Below are positions 1 through 9,600 of a stretch of 35,773 nucleotides of DNA, one piece after another. The notes below the pieces were generated by a model that did not search any database, was not told where the DNA came from, and worked only from the letters and a program-made list of their open reading frames with translations. Source of the DNA: WJKG01 sp964627305 (lineage in GTDB: Bacteria; Zixibacteria; MSB-5A5; GN15; FEB-12). The translations under genes were made by a program, and so were the position numbers. The number at the start of each line of letters is the position of its first letter. The stretch's first letter is position 1. The stretch lies in contig CAZVHP010000018.1 of the NCBI GenBank assembly GCA_964627305.1, positions 1 through 35,773 on the forward strand. The letters are read 5' to 3'.

Positions 1-23
1 AGGACAAGAAAAGGAGAAGACAC

Positions 24-803
24 ATGCTACCGACCAAGACAACACCGCAGAAACAGAACCTGGCCGATCTGACCGTGCTTGTGTACGGGCGCAGCAAGAT
101 CGGCAAATCGACCTGGTGCTCGCATTCCGATGGGGCCCTGTTCCTGGCCACCGAGCCGGGGCTGAACGCCTTGGATGTGTACCAAGTTCCCATCCGTTCA
201 TGGGACGAATTGCTCGCCGCATGCAATGAGATCGCCGAGGGCAAGCATCCATTCAAGACAGTCATCGTCGACACGATTGACAACGCCTACCGAATGTGTG
301 GCGACTATATCTGCGCCAAGTTCAAAATCGAGCACGAATCCGACCTCGGCTACGGCAAGGGCTGGGCACTGATCAACAACGAGTTGCATCGTGTCCTGAC
401 CAAGCTGGCGTTCCTTCCATACGGACTATTCCTCGTTTCCCATTCGGTGGAGAAAGAGATCGAGACACGCACCGGGAAATTCACACGGATCGTTCCGACT
501 CTGCCCGACAAAGCCCGCAAGATCGTGCTGGGGATGGTCGACCTCATCCTCTACTGCGACCTCGAGGCGGTAGCCGACGAGGAGGGAAAGACCTCCTATC
601 GCCGCGTCATGCGCACCAAGCCAAGTCCGCACTACGAGGCAGGTGATCGGACGGGCCGTCTGCCCGAAACCATTGACCTCGACTTTTCCAAGTTCACTGA
701 CGCGTTCAACAGGCCGGCCGCCGCACCCAAGGCGGGTGCCTCTCGGTCGACCTCGGCACCGGGGGATACGCGGGACAAGAAGCCCGTTCCCACCGGTAAA
801 TAA
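24..803 (+). CDS. Phage AAA ATPase, Sak4-like recombination protein
   Basis: A 259-aa P-loop ATPase of the phage AAA_24/Sak4 type, a RecA-fold family thought to help single-strand annealing or recombination during phage DNA replication. The Walker A motif GRSKIGKST lies at residues 22-30, close to the N-terminus as usual for the family. A Walker B-like strand, TVIVDTIDN, follows near residue 80. The C-terminal 35 residues are Ala/Pro/Lys-rich and probably disordered. AAGGAG sits about 8 nt upstream of the ATG. The gene lies 22 nt before a DUF669 gene and is co-directional with an ERCC4 nuclease, the usual company of Sak4-type ATPases in phages. The family assignment rests on motif and context; the recombinase role is inferred from the family. 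Confidence 0.8.
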   Translation: MLPTKTTPQKQNLADLTVLVYGRSKIGKSTWCSHSDGALFLATEPGLNALDVYQVPIRSWDELLAACNEIAEGKHPFKTVIVDTIDNAYRMCGDYICAKFKIEHESDLGYGKGWALINNELHRVLTKLAFLPYGLFLVSHSVEKEIETRTGKFTRIVPTLPDKARKIVLGMVDLILYCDLEAVADEEGKTSYRRVMRTKPSPHYEAGDRTGRLPETIDLDFSKFTDAFNRPAAAPKAGASRSTSAPGDTRDKKPVPTGK

Positions 804-825
804 CCCATAGATAGAGGATACAACC

Positions 826-1320
826 ATGCAGAACGAAGATTACGGACACAACGACCAGGCCCTCAGCTCGGAGGACCTCGACCTTGCACAGTTCGACGAT
901 GATTTCGCGCAGGCCGAAGTCGAAGACCGGGAGTTCGAACCGATTCCCGACGGCAAATACCAGGTGAACGTCGAGCGGGTGGAGCTGACCCGCGCGCAGA
1001 CATCGGGCAACCCCATGCTCAAATGGACGCTTCGAGTGATCGCGCCGCAGTTTCGCGGAAGGCTCCTTTGGCGCAACAACGTGATAGCGACCCGCGAGAA
1101 CATCAAGTGGCTCAAGACAGATCTGCATACCTGCGGACTTGATCTCGAAAGGCTCTCCGAGCTTCCCAACAGCCTGGACAAGCTACTCAACGTCAAGATA
1201 GAGGTCACCAAGCGTACCCGGGGCGAAAACGAAAACGTCTACTTCAACCGGCGCATCGTGCTCGAAGACGGCGGGGACGAATACGATACGGCGGCCAAGG
1301 ACGCCCTCCAGCCGTTTTAG
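826..1320 (+). CDS. DUF669 family protein, probable phage ssDNA-binding protein
   Basis: A 164-aa protein with the DUF669 pattern: an acidic N-terminus (about residues 1-40), then EFEPIPDGKYQVNVERVEL, a conserved GNPMLKWTLRV stretch and a basic GRLLWRNNVI strand, as in an OB-like beta fold. DUF669 proteins are common phage early proteins encoded beside Sak4-type ATPases and are suspected to bind single-stranded DNA; no biochemical role can be read from the sequence. AGAGGA lies before the ATG. The stop codon is 6 nt from the next start, so it is almost certainly co-transcribed with both neighbours. Confidence 0.7.
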   Translation: MQNEDYGHNDQALSSEDLDLAQFDDDFAQAEVEDREFEPIPDGKYQVNVERVELTRAQTSGNPMLKWTLRVIAPQFRGRLLWRNNVIATRENIKWLKTDLHTCGLDLERLSELPNSLDKLLNVKIEVTKRTRGENENVYFNRRIVLEDGGDEYDTAAKDALQPF

Positions 1321-1326
1321 CCGATT

Positions 1327-1803
1327 ATGCAGGATTCAGCACCGCAGACGGGCGAGGACCGCGTTACCATTGTCGTCGACACGCGGGAACAGGAACCCTA
1401 CGCATTCAATCCTAAGCATGTGATTGTTTCTCGCAAGGCACTCCCTGCCGGGGATTACTCCATCGACGGCCGTGAGGACTCGGTGGCGGTGGAGCGCAAG
1501 ACTATCGAGGACTTCGTCTCCACCGTCATCCGTTCTCGGAAACGGTTCAAGAGGGAACTTCAGTGTCTTGCAGGATATGAATCAGCGTGCATCGTGGTTG
1601 AGGCCGGCCTTAGCGACATCCTCGGCGGTCGCTACCGTTCCGGAGCACATCCCAACGCCGTTCTCGGAAGTGTCCTTTCCATTATCGTCGACTTCGGCGT
1701 CCCGGTCTTCTTCTGCTCGGACCGGCAGGCCGCCTGCCGCTTCGTCGAGGGCTATTTGATGAGATGTGAGCGAAAGAAAGTGAGAAGAAAACGATTTAAC
1801 TGA
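1327..1803 (+). CDS. ERCC4-domain nuclease
   Basis: A 158-aa single-domain nuclease of the ERCC4/XPF fold. The active-site signature is easy to see: VDTREQEPY near residues 17-25, LPAGDYSI near residue 40, and VERKTIEDFVSTV near residue 55, giving the D...GD...ERKxxxD pattern that binds the metal ion. The C-terminus is very basic (RKKVRRKRFN). Family members cut branched or flapped DNA; phage copies probably process replication or recombination intermediates made with the upstream ATPase and DUF669 protein. No helicase or HhH domain is fused, as usual for phage versions. It ends 55 bp from the convergent NucS-like gene. Confidence 0.85.
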   Translation: MQDSAPQTGEDRVTIVVDTREQEPYAFNPKHVIVSRKALPAGDYSIDGREDSVAVERKTIEDFVSTVIRSRKRFKRELQCLAGYESACIVVEAGLSDILGGRYRSGAHPNAVLGSVLSIIVDFGVPVFFCSDRQAACRFVEGYLMRCERKKVRRKRFN

Positions 1804-1858
1804 CCCGCTGCGAGCCGAAGGAGAGGAGTCGGATCGAATGATATGTTATGCGTCGTTG

Positions 1859-2533
1859 TCACTCAACCTGATCGAATTTAAACTGATATGAATAGCGCTT
1901 CAATTCCAGATTCGGCACCGCACGCGCAGCGAGAACCACTCGCTCATCGAAGTCGCCCGCAACAATGATTCCTCGTACGGGCATACTTTTCTCGGCAGCG
2001 ACCGTCGTCATGTAAGCCAGCACTTGTGCTATTACCCGCGTGTCAGCTCGACCGGCCTTCAACTCAACAACAACAGTGGTGCCCTGAGCATCCTTGGCAA
2101 GTATGTCGACGCGGCCAGCGCCTGTCGAGAATTCGGTTCCGCCGTCGATCATGGACAATCCAGGATCGAGCTGCCCAATGTCTGCCCGAAGAGCGAGTTG
2201 GAGGTCCTTCTCCAGACCAAACTGTAGTTCGGCCGACTCTTCGAGTGCTTCAGAGGCCTCCGGCGAATCTTCGATATCGGCCTCCTCTACAAGCTCGTCA
2301 GAGTAAGCCGTTTGGCCTTGGGCGTCTGGTTTGATGATGAGGACCTCATTAGGAGCGAATTCAAGCTTCCATCCGAGCTTTTTCAGCCCGCCTCTGAGAG
2401 CGTGAGAAGTGTTTTCGCTCGGATGCAGGCCCGGCGGGTTTTCGCTCGGGTTATCTCTCAACCATCTCTTTAATGGGTGCTTAGACGGCTGTCCGTTCTC
2501 GTCTGCAACTACGACAAAGTGTGAGCGAACCAT
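1859..2533 (-). CDS. NucS-like (DUF91) endonuclease domain protein
   Basis: A 224-aa protein whose C-terminal half matches the NucS/DUF91 nuclease domain: GRVDILAKD (D143), VVVELKAGRAD (E157, K159) and Q170 in the following helix, the D-ExK-Q arrangement of PD-(D/E)XK nucleases. The N-terminal part (about 1-75) looks like a separate small domain rather than the NucS beta-barrel, and an acidic linker joins the two. True NucS does mismatch repair in actinobacteria and archaea; this shorter version may instead be a phage or defence nuclease. The start is the ATG at 2533. It is convergent with the ERCC4 gene and shares a 12-bp upstream element with rmuC. Confidence 0.7.
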   Translation of the reverse strand: MVRSHFVVVADENGQPSKHPLKRWLRDNPSENPPGLHPSENTSHALRGGLKKLGWKLEFAPNEVLIIKPDAQGQTAYSDELVEEADIEDSPEASEALEESAELQFGLEKDLQLALRADIGQLDPGLSMIDGGTEFSTGAGRVDILAKDAQGTTVVVELKAGRADTRVIAQVLAYMTTVAAEKSMPVRGIIVAGDFDERVVLAARAVPNLELKRYSYQFKFDQVE

Positions 2534-2576
2534 TATTCAACCTCGATCTTAGGCTCGTGCATGAGGGCCATTACAG

Positions 2577-2588
2577 TGTTTATATGGT
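2577..2588 (-). promoter_or_regulatory. Promoter-like element shared with rmuC
   Basis: On the minus strand this reads ACCATATAAACA, with a TATAAA core about 45 bp upstream of the NucS-like start. The identical 12-mer lies upstream of rmuC (4103-4114), and both are preceded by GTTAT. No good -35 hexamer lies 16-18 bp further upstream, so it may be an extended -10 or an activator-dependent promoter. Basis: exact sequence identity plus position. Confidence 0.4.
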
Positions 2589-2651
2589 CTATTGATAACG
2601 CCCATGGACTTCGAAACGATGTTGTAATACTGCATCTCTTGAATCGCCACG

Positions 2652-2682
2652 TGCCTAGGCAACGCAGCGGACCGTCCGCTGC
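2652..2682. repeat. Two adjacent palindromes downstream of rmuC
   Basis: TGCCTAGGCA (2652-2661) is a perfect 10-bp palindrome. GCAGCGGAC-C-GTCCGCTGC (2664-2682) is a near-perfect 9-bp inverted repeat. They lie in the 195-bp gap between rmuC and the NucS-like gene. They could form a terminator for rmuC, but no T-run follows on the minus strand. The second repeat, with TTATGTGGC beside it at 2692-2700, resembles half of an integron-type attC site. Confidence 0.4.
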
Positions 2683-2728
2683 AAGCGATTGTTATGTGGC
2701 CGACTCGCGTCGCTGATAGTAGATGTTC

Positions 2729-4078
2729 TTAGTCTTGTTCTCCCGAATTCGTCGCCTCATCTTCAGGAGCCGTCTCTCCCAGATCCTCTTCAGCAGTCGG
2801 GATAGCACCGTCTGGCAAAGCGAGAATCGCTGATGCCTCCCCTTCAGGCAATTGTTCAACTGACCGGAGCTTTCGTTCGAGTGCGCGGCTACGCACACCG
2901 GTTTGCTCAATCGTGCGGCTTGCGGTGTTGAGTTGCTTTCCTACCTTGTCGAGCACATCACCAAACTTTGCGAACTCGGTCTTGACCGCCCCCAAGACGC
3001 GCCATACCTCCGAAGCACGCTGCTCGATGGCGAGCGTTTGGAATCCCATTCGAAGGCTACTCAGGATCGCGAGCAACGTAGTGGGCCCCGCGAGGACAAC
3101 ACGAAAGCGCTGCTGGAGATCATCTACCAAGGCAGGTTGTCGCAACACCTCTGCATACAGACCCTCCGTTGCGAGAAACATAATGCCGAAATCGGTTGTA
3201 CTGGGTGGATTCACGTACTTGTCGTGAATGTCCATTGCGGCACTTCGAACCGTTCGGGCGAGAGCATCCGCGGCTGTCTGAACGGCGATCGGGTCGGCCT
3301 TCTCCGCAGCCTCCTGCAAACGCAGGTAGTCCTCCTGAGGAAATTTCGAGTCGATTGGAAGCCAGATATGGCTCCCAGGCTCATCCTTTGGACCCGGCAA
3401 TCGAACGGCATACTCTACCCTCTCCGAGGAGTCTGCCTTTACGCAGACGTTCCTCTCATATTGATCGAGAGTAAGGACTTGCTCAAGCAGTGCACCGAGT
3501 TGAACTTCGGCCCACGTACCGCGTGCTTTCACATTGGTCAGAACTCGCTTTAGGTCACCAACTCCGGTGGCCAGAGTCTGCATCTCTCCCAGCCCCTTGT
3601 GGACGGCCTCTAGCCTGTCGCTCACGAGCTTGAACGACTCACCAAGCCGTTTCTCAAGCGTGTCATGCAGCTTCTCGTCAACAGTCTTGCGCATCTCGTC
3701 GAGCTTCTTCTCATTGCCCTCCTGAAGTTCCTTGACGCGGGAGTCGAAGGTGGTCCGGATGCGGTCCAGCGCGGTCTGGTTGGACTCGGCGAGCTGCTTC
3801 AGCTGCTTGGTCATGCCCTCAAGTTCGACCTGCTGGGGCTTGGCTACCGCTTCCAGAGTCTTGGAAATCGTGTCCGTACTAGACTTCAGGCTGCCCGAAA
3901 CTTCCTCGCGCAGTTCCTTCCCCGCAGCTCGAGCTTCCTCTCGGCCCGCACGGAGTTCGTCGCGCACCTCTTTGCCGGCACCCTGATAACCCCGCCAAGA
4001 GCGAAGGAGCGAAGCAATCGCTAGGAGCGCTGTTACTACGGTGACGACCAGGATGATCCACAGCAGCGTCTCACTCAT
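2729..4078 (-). CDS. rmuC: RmuC family DNA recombination/limiting protein
   Basis: A 449-aa RmuC family protein of usual length. A single N-terminal membrane segment (about residues 5-25, LLWIILVVTVVTALLAIASL) is followed by a long charged coiled coil (about 30-170), then the conserved RmuC core: LTNVKARGTWAEVQLGALLE, LPIDSKFPQEDYLRL and FLATEGLYAEVLR. The core has a restriction-endonuclease-like fold in known family members. RmuC limits recombination at inverted repeats in E. coli; the molecular activity is not settled. The C-terminal tail is acidic. Finding rmuC inside a phage-type element is unusual and may reflect cargo or insertion. It is divergent from the RecD2-like helicase and shares a promoter-like 12-mer with the NucS-like gene. 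Confidence 0.9.
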   Translation of the reverse strand: MSETLLWIILVVTVVTALLAIASLLRSWRGYQGAGKEVRDELRAGREEARAAGKELREEVSGSLKSSTDTISKTLEAVAKPQQVELEGMTKQLKQLAESNQTALDRIRTTFDSRVKELQEGNEKKLDEMRKTVDEKLHDTLEKRLGESFKLVSDRLEAVHKGLGEMQTLATGVGDLKRVLTNVKARGTWAEVQLGALLEQVLTLDQYERNVCVKADSSERVEYAVRLPGPKDEPGSHIWLPIDSKFPQEDYLRLQEAAEKADPIAVQTAADALARTVRSAAMDIHDKYVNPPSTTDFGIMFLATEGLYAEVLRQPALVDDLQQRFRVVLAGPTTLLAILSSLRMGFQTLAIEQRASEVWRVLGAVKTEFAKFGDVLDKVGKQLNTASRTIEQTGVRSRALERKLRSVEQLPEGEASAILALPDGAIPTAEEDLGETAPEDEATNSGEQD

Positions 4079-4102
4079 CGTTCGCTCCGGGCCACATAAG
4101 AA

Positions 4103-4114
4103 TGTTTATATGGT
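4103..4114 (-). promoter_or_regulatory. Promoter-like element of rmuC
   Basis: On the minus strand this reads ACCATATAAACA, identical to 2588-2577. The TATAAA core is about 25 bp upstream of the rmuC ATG, which would give a short leader containing CCGGAGCG as ribosome-binding site. GCCACATAA at 4091-4099, just downstream, is the exact inverse of TTATGTGGC at 2692-2700 beyond the other end of the gene. Confidence 0.4.
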
Positions 4115-4356
4115 TTCTGTATAACACACCTTCGTTTTTCGACTACAAATCGTCTACAGACTCATACCGCCCACATAGTGCTTTCATCACATTCTCTCAG
4201 AACAATATAGCTTCTCGAACCCCTCAAAGTCAAAACCAATTCCGATTCCGCCAACTGACCCGCCTCCCGACAGTCCGCAGTTTACTCCGGTAAGTGAACA
4301 CTGAGAGATTGGCGCGGGGTCGCGCTGTGCGCTGTGGCTCGCTGAGAGGTGGTTAT

Positions 4357-6531
4357 TTGAAACAGGCACAAACGACAATTCGAGGGCGGATCGATACGGT
4401 CTTCTATGCAGGCCCCCGGTTCTCAGCGGGTCGATTGGTGACACCGTCCGGGGACAAGATTCAATTCGCCGGAAAGCTGTATGCCCGCGAGCACGAGCAA
4501 GTCGTACTTTGCGGTAGCTGGATAACACATCCCAAGTATGGCCGCCAGTTCGAGGTCGAAACCATGGAGTATGATCTCGATCTGGACACCGAAGGGCTCG
4601 CTAACTATCTGGCCAATCACCCGGATATAAAGGGCATCGGACCGGTCAAGGCGCGGTTGATCGCAGAACGTTTCGGAGCCGATTTCGACAGGGTGATCGT
4701 TGAAGAACCGGAAGCGGTCGCCGAGATAGCAAAAGTCCCCCTGGCGGTTGTCGAAAGGCTGCGCGACGAGTGGTGCAGAACCAGGACAACCAACAAGGCA
4801 ATCACATGGCTGGCCGCGTTCGGGCTCACCCATCACCTGGTGACGACCCTAATCAAGAAATTCGGTAATGACGCGCTGGCGCTGCTCAAGACCGACCCGT
4901 ACATCATCGTTCGCGAGGTGCGCGGTCTCGGATTCAAACGCGTCGACAAGATTGCCCGCAAGATGGGAACGGCCAAAGATGACCCGGCCCGTATCCGCGC
5001 TGGAATCCTCCACTGCGTGTCGACGGCGCTGGAGCAAGGCGATTGCTGGATCGAGTATGAGGAACTGATCGACCAGGCCAACACGCTGCTTGTCATGGAT
5101 GTCCTCGACAGCCGCGACCGGATCGAAGAAGCACTAAGTAAGCTCATTGATGATAACACTCTCTCTTGCTCCGCACACGGCGGACGGTTCCTCGTCGCCC
5201 GACCGGATATCCGCAAGATGGAGGAGGACTTGGCGGCGCTGTTTCAGCACGCTACTCGCCCCAATCCTCATTTCAGTAGCGCTGATAATCTTGAATCCCT
5301 CGTGCAGCAGATTGCTCCTGAACTCAATGACGGTCAGCGGGAAGCCGCGCTCATCACTCTGCGGCATTCCGTCTCTCTCGTTTCCGGCGGGGCGGGAAGC
5401 GGTAAGACATTCACGATCTCGGCGATTACAGGCATCTACGCGGAGCGCGGTCTGCGTGTCGTTCTCGCCGCGCCAACCGGCAAGGCAGCCAAACGCCTCG
5501 AAGAAGTCGTCGGACACTCTGCGAGCACGATTCATCGGTTGCTCGGTTTCAACGGCAAGGACTACGGTCGCGGTCCGGACAATCCCATCGACGCCGACGT
5601 GATCATTGTCGATGAGGTCTCTATGGTGGACGTGCCGTTGGCCTGGCGTCTGTTTCAGGCGATCAACCATGAGACGACTGCCGTTGTCCTGGTTGGCGAT
5701 CATAACCAGCTTCCTCCTATAGGTCCCGGCAACCTGCTACGAGATCTCGTCCAGTCGCGAGGGGTGCCGGCGGTCATCCTCGATAAGGTTGTCAGACAGG
5801 CAGGCGTGCTCAAGGAAAACAGCATCGCGATTCTGAACGGCGAGGTACGCAAGACCAGCGAGCCGGATGGCCCCGGCCGCCGTGCGTGGTACCTGGTGGA
5901 TCAGTTTACCGACCAATGGGACGCCCAACGTTTCCTTCTCGAGTTGTTCGAGAACGTGCTCGACAAACGGCTCGGTTTTAACCTGGTGTCGGATGTTCAG
6001 GTATTGACACCGACCCATAAGGGGCCTCTCGGCACGCGCGACCTGAACCGGAGGTTACAGCGTCTGATCCAACAGAAGCTGTGGGGCGTGGAGGTTCCGG
6101 TTGTCCCGCCCGGTCGCAGGCCGAAGCTGCTCCCCCAGGACAAGGTCATCCAGACCCGGAACAACTACGAATTAGGGGTGATGAACGGCGCTGTGGGTGT
6201 TGTTACTAATGTCGCGCGGGACGGTTCGCTCATTATCGAGTTCGACGGAATGCCGGTAGAGATCGAAGCCGGGTCGCCAAACATGCAGGATATCCAGCTT
6301 GCCTACGCCCTCACCATTCACAAGGCACAAGGCTCCGAGTTTCCATGCGCCGTGGTGGTGGTCCACAAATCCCATTCCTTCATGCACCACCGGAACCTGT
6401 TCTACACAGGTGTCACCCGGGCAAAGGAGACGGCAGTCATTATCGGTGACCGCTGGGGAATCGCAAACTGCGCAAAGAAGCGGAGACAGGATGAGCGAAA
6501 GACGTTTCTCTCGCTGCTGCTTGCTCAATGA
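4357..6531 (+). CDS. recD2: RecD2-like SF1B DNA helicase
   Basis: A RecD2/TraA-type 5'-3' helicase of about 724 aa. In order: an N-terminal OB-like segment beginning TTIRGRIDTVFY, a helix-hairpin-helix (IKGIGPVKARLI), Walker A GGAGSGKT about residue 345, VIIVDEVSMVD (Walker B) about residue 418, GDHNQLPPIGPGN (motif III), and the C-terminal YALTIHKAQGSEFP (motif V) and YTGVTRAKE (motif VI). All core motifs are intact. A GTG at 4294 would add 21 residues rich in Arg and Gly; I prefer the TTG at 4357 because GAGAGGTGG lies 4 nt before it and family proteins start near this point. RecD2 unwinds DNA from 5' overhangs. The gene is divergent from rmuC and convergent with the large helicase-nuclease. 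Confidence 0.85.
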   Translation: MKQAQTTIRGRIDTVFYAGPRFSAGRLVTPSGDKIQFAGKLYAREHEQVVLCGSWITHPKYGRQFEVETMEYDLDLDTEGLANYLANHPDIKGIGPVKARLIAERFGADFDRVIVEEPEAVAEIAKVPLAVVERLRDEWCRTRTTNKAITWLAAFGLTHHLVTTLIKKFGNDALALLKTDPYIIVREVRGLGFKRVDKIARKMGTAKDDPARIRAGILHCVSTALEQGDCWIEYEELIDQANTLLVMDVLDSRDRIEEALSKLIDDNTLSCSAHGGRFLVARPDIRKMEEDLAALFQHATRPNPHFSSADNLESLVQQIAPELNDGQREAALITLRHSVSLVSGGAGSGKTFTISAITGIYAERGLRVVLAAPTGKAAKRLEEVVGHSASTIHRLLGFNGKDYGRGPDNPIDADVIIVDEVSMVDVPLAWRLFQAINHETTAVVLVGDHNQLPPIGPGNLLRDLVQSRGVPAVILDKVVRQAGVLKENSIAILNGEVRKTSEPDGPGRRAWYLVDQFTDQWDAQRFLLELFENVLDKRLGFNLVSDVQVLTPTHKGPLGTRDLNRRLQRLIQQKLWGVEVPVVPPGRRPKLLPQDKVIQTRNNYELGVMNGAVGVVTNVARDGSLIIEFDGMPVEIEAGSPNMQDIQLAYALTIHKAQGSEFPCAVVVVHKSHSFMHHRNLFYTGVTRAKETAVIIGDRWGIANCAKKRRQDERKTFLSLLLAQ

Positions 6532-6679
6532 CAAGAAAACGTCCGTTGTAGCCTATCGGATTGGTGAAGGATTCCAAATACAACTGCACGGGAAGGCATC
6601 GCGACGTTGAAAGGCGAACGACTGAGTTCACCTGCTGCTATGGAGCGCGGCGGAATAGCCATTCCAGCTAATGCGGTTG

Positions 6680-9600
6680 TTAGGTCATTTCCTCTAAGAG
6701 CCTGATCCGATTGTTCTTGGCTTTGTATTTTTCTATCATACCCTGTTCTTCCAGAGTATTTAGGCAACGCATTACTCGACGCTCGAAGACCTTGCGAGGA
6801 TATCCACGCGTCAGAACACCCACTTCTTTGAGAACACGAGAGGCTAAAGAATGGATAGTACAAGACTGGTTTGGGCATTTGGACAACACATTGACGATAG
6901 CATTCTTGATCTCCGTTGTGGACACTTCTTCCGCACGCCGACCAGATAAAGCGGGAGAGTCGCATCTATCTCCGGGTGTTTCATCATCATCGATGGGATT
7001 CTCATCTTCTTCCATTTCATCATTATCAGACTCCTCAAAACTCTGCCCATCCTCAGTTTCGGGTTCAGCCTCGAAGACATCAATGCTCGAATCACCAAAG
7101 CATGAACGGGGGAAAACGCCCCTTTCTTCTAGCATTGACCAGAGCTGTTGAAGTGCAGAGTTATTATCTGCGTAGTATGCCGCTTCTCTCACTCGAAAGA
7201 ACTCCCAACCGCAACGTTCCAATTGTCGCTGGCGCTGCATGTCTTCTTCGTAACGGTCGGGTCCATGCCACTTGTCACCATCACATTCGACCGCCAACCT
7301 CGCCCGGCCACCTTCAACAACCAGATCGATTCGCTTTCCTGCAACTTCGTGTTGGGCAAGCACAGTGAAATCTCTGCGAAGAAGTTCCAAGGCAACGTCA
7401 ACCTCGAACCAGCTGTCGAATGGCGCGGGAGGCTTCACAACGCGCCGGTTGTCCTGAGCCGCCCGGCGCTCCAGTTCATCCCTGTCAATTCCGGCAATCT
7501 GTTGTGGCTTTGTGTTCTCGAAGAACTCGAGCAACCTTCGCCGCAAATCATGTGTGCTGAGTTCATCGCAAGTGACAGAATGGAAAAGAACCATGTGATC
7601 TCTAGCGCGGCTGGCCGCGACATTAAATCGTCGCTCATCCGACGCCTTTGTGAAAGGGCCGATCCTCTCATTGCTTGCTGCGACAAGCGACAGCAGCATG
7701 ACGTCGCGCTCATCACCCTGGAAGCCGTAAGGATTGCCACAGACCAGACGCCGGCGTTCCATTTCCTCGGCTCCTAGGCGTTCGAGTAATTGATTTTCGA
7801 TCAACTGCGCTTGTGCCTCGCCTTGAAGCACCACCACGCCCATAGTCCTGCCATCGTACCGGCAATCGTCGCAAATCTCCGCGATCCTTTCGACAATGGC
7901 TTCGGCTTCCGGTCGGTTAATCGTCCGATTGTTTGAACCTTCGCGATACCCGCCGCTCAAGAAGACATGCTCAAGCGGCGGCAGCCGGTTCGGGCCATAC
8001 TGCCTCAAGGGAATCAGCGGTGTATCCGAATAGCAAAGATCGTTACTGAAACGGATTATCTCCGGCATGCAACGGAAGTGCTCGCGTAGCGTGATACGCC
8101 GCGTTCCATACCGGAGTTTCCCGTGATCGAACAGGCTACTCTCAATATCGAACGATGACTTGAAGTGAAAATCGTGAAGGAACTCTTCCATTAGGCGATG
8201 TACAGCATCGCGAGGTAAACCTACCGCATCGGGGCTAATCTGCTTGTCATCACCAACAATCAGTATCTTCTTGCCCAGATAGAACAGTGGAAGTGCTTCG
8301 ACGCCGCACTGAGAAGCTTCGTCAACGATAATTATGTCGAATATGCCTGGTGCGGGATATACCGTGTCCCATACGCGGTGTAGCGGCATCACCCACGCCG
8401 GAACCGCCTCGCGGCATTCATTGAGATGCCCTTGAGCCTCGCGCCGATGGCGCGGCGCATGCTTCCCCGTCCCCTTGCCAAGCCGCCGCATGGACAGCTG
8501 CCAAGCTTCCATGTGTCGGCGATGGTCTTCTTTGAGCCGCGAGAAACAGAACGACCAGGCATGAAGCGAGGCAAGTTTCGCGATAATGCCGTTTATCTCG
8601 TCCTCTATCTGCTTGGCTCGTTTAGCGAGCGCCGGAACGTCTTCCTGCTGGATGTAATCCTCGATCCAGTACCGCGCCTGCGCCCAATGCCAAGCATCGC
8701 TCAGGCGCAGGACTCGCTCCTCCCAATATGCCTCATCGCAGGTTTGTTCCAGTGAATTCGTGAACCGCGGCAGTAAACGTCGCAATTTCGAGATATCTTC
8801 GTCCACCTCCTGAAGGCGCTGACGCTGTTTTTCCAAACCCTGGATTGAATTAACGCACTGCATGAACTTTTCCAAGTTGCGGCTGCGAATAGATATCAGC
8901 AAATCGTTTGTCACCGGATGTGCGTTACCCTTGGCGGCAATGATAGAAATCGGAGTCTCAATACTTTGGATTTCCTCGGTAGCAAGCCGCTTGGAGATGC
9001 GGGCCAATGCGAGATGGCACGAGGAGACAATCCTTTCGATTTGAGATTCATCGGCCCATACTGGCTCGCTTACGCCTGAGTGTTTGCTTATCGCTTCCCG
9101 GCACTTGGCAATGAGTTCTTCAAGGGTCAAGGTATTTTCGAGCGCATCGCGCAACGACTTCAGGCCGGTCAATTGTAGAGCATACGGCCCTTCAACTGTT
9201 TCACTCCGGCCCTTCCAGAAACCCCATGCCCTTTCGCATTCAATGCGAACGTGCAAGGCGTCAGCAATACTTGAGAAATGTTCGATTGTGGAGCATGGGC
9301 GTCCGCCAATCTTCACAGTCTTGATAAAACATAACCGTTCTTTCACAGGCTTAGGCCGAAACAACCACCAACCCAGTTTCCCACCATTCTCCATGTGCTC
9401 TTTCAATCTGCAGGCATCTTCATACAACGATCTGATTTCGGGACTATCCGGAAGTTCGATTCGGGTTTCATCGGCTGTCGCAACGAGTTCTCCAATTGAA
9501 GCAATTACGTCTTTCGTAACACGCAGCAGTTCATGCCACAGGGATGAGTTGCCGCCAAGAACATCGCACAAGGCATCCTTCATCCATGTATGCGGCATTG

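Noticed and set aside
2619..2700. Complete integron attC site
   Set aside because: Only one R-box-like end and one inverted repeat are visible; the matching box on the other side is missing and no integron integrase is in the window.
4294..4356. GTG at 4294 as start of the RecD2-like helicase
   Set aside because: It adds 21 unusual Arg/Gly-rich residues and lacks a good ribosome-binding site, while the TTG at 4357 follows GAGAGGTGG.
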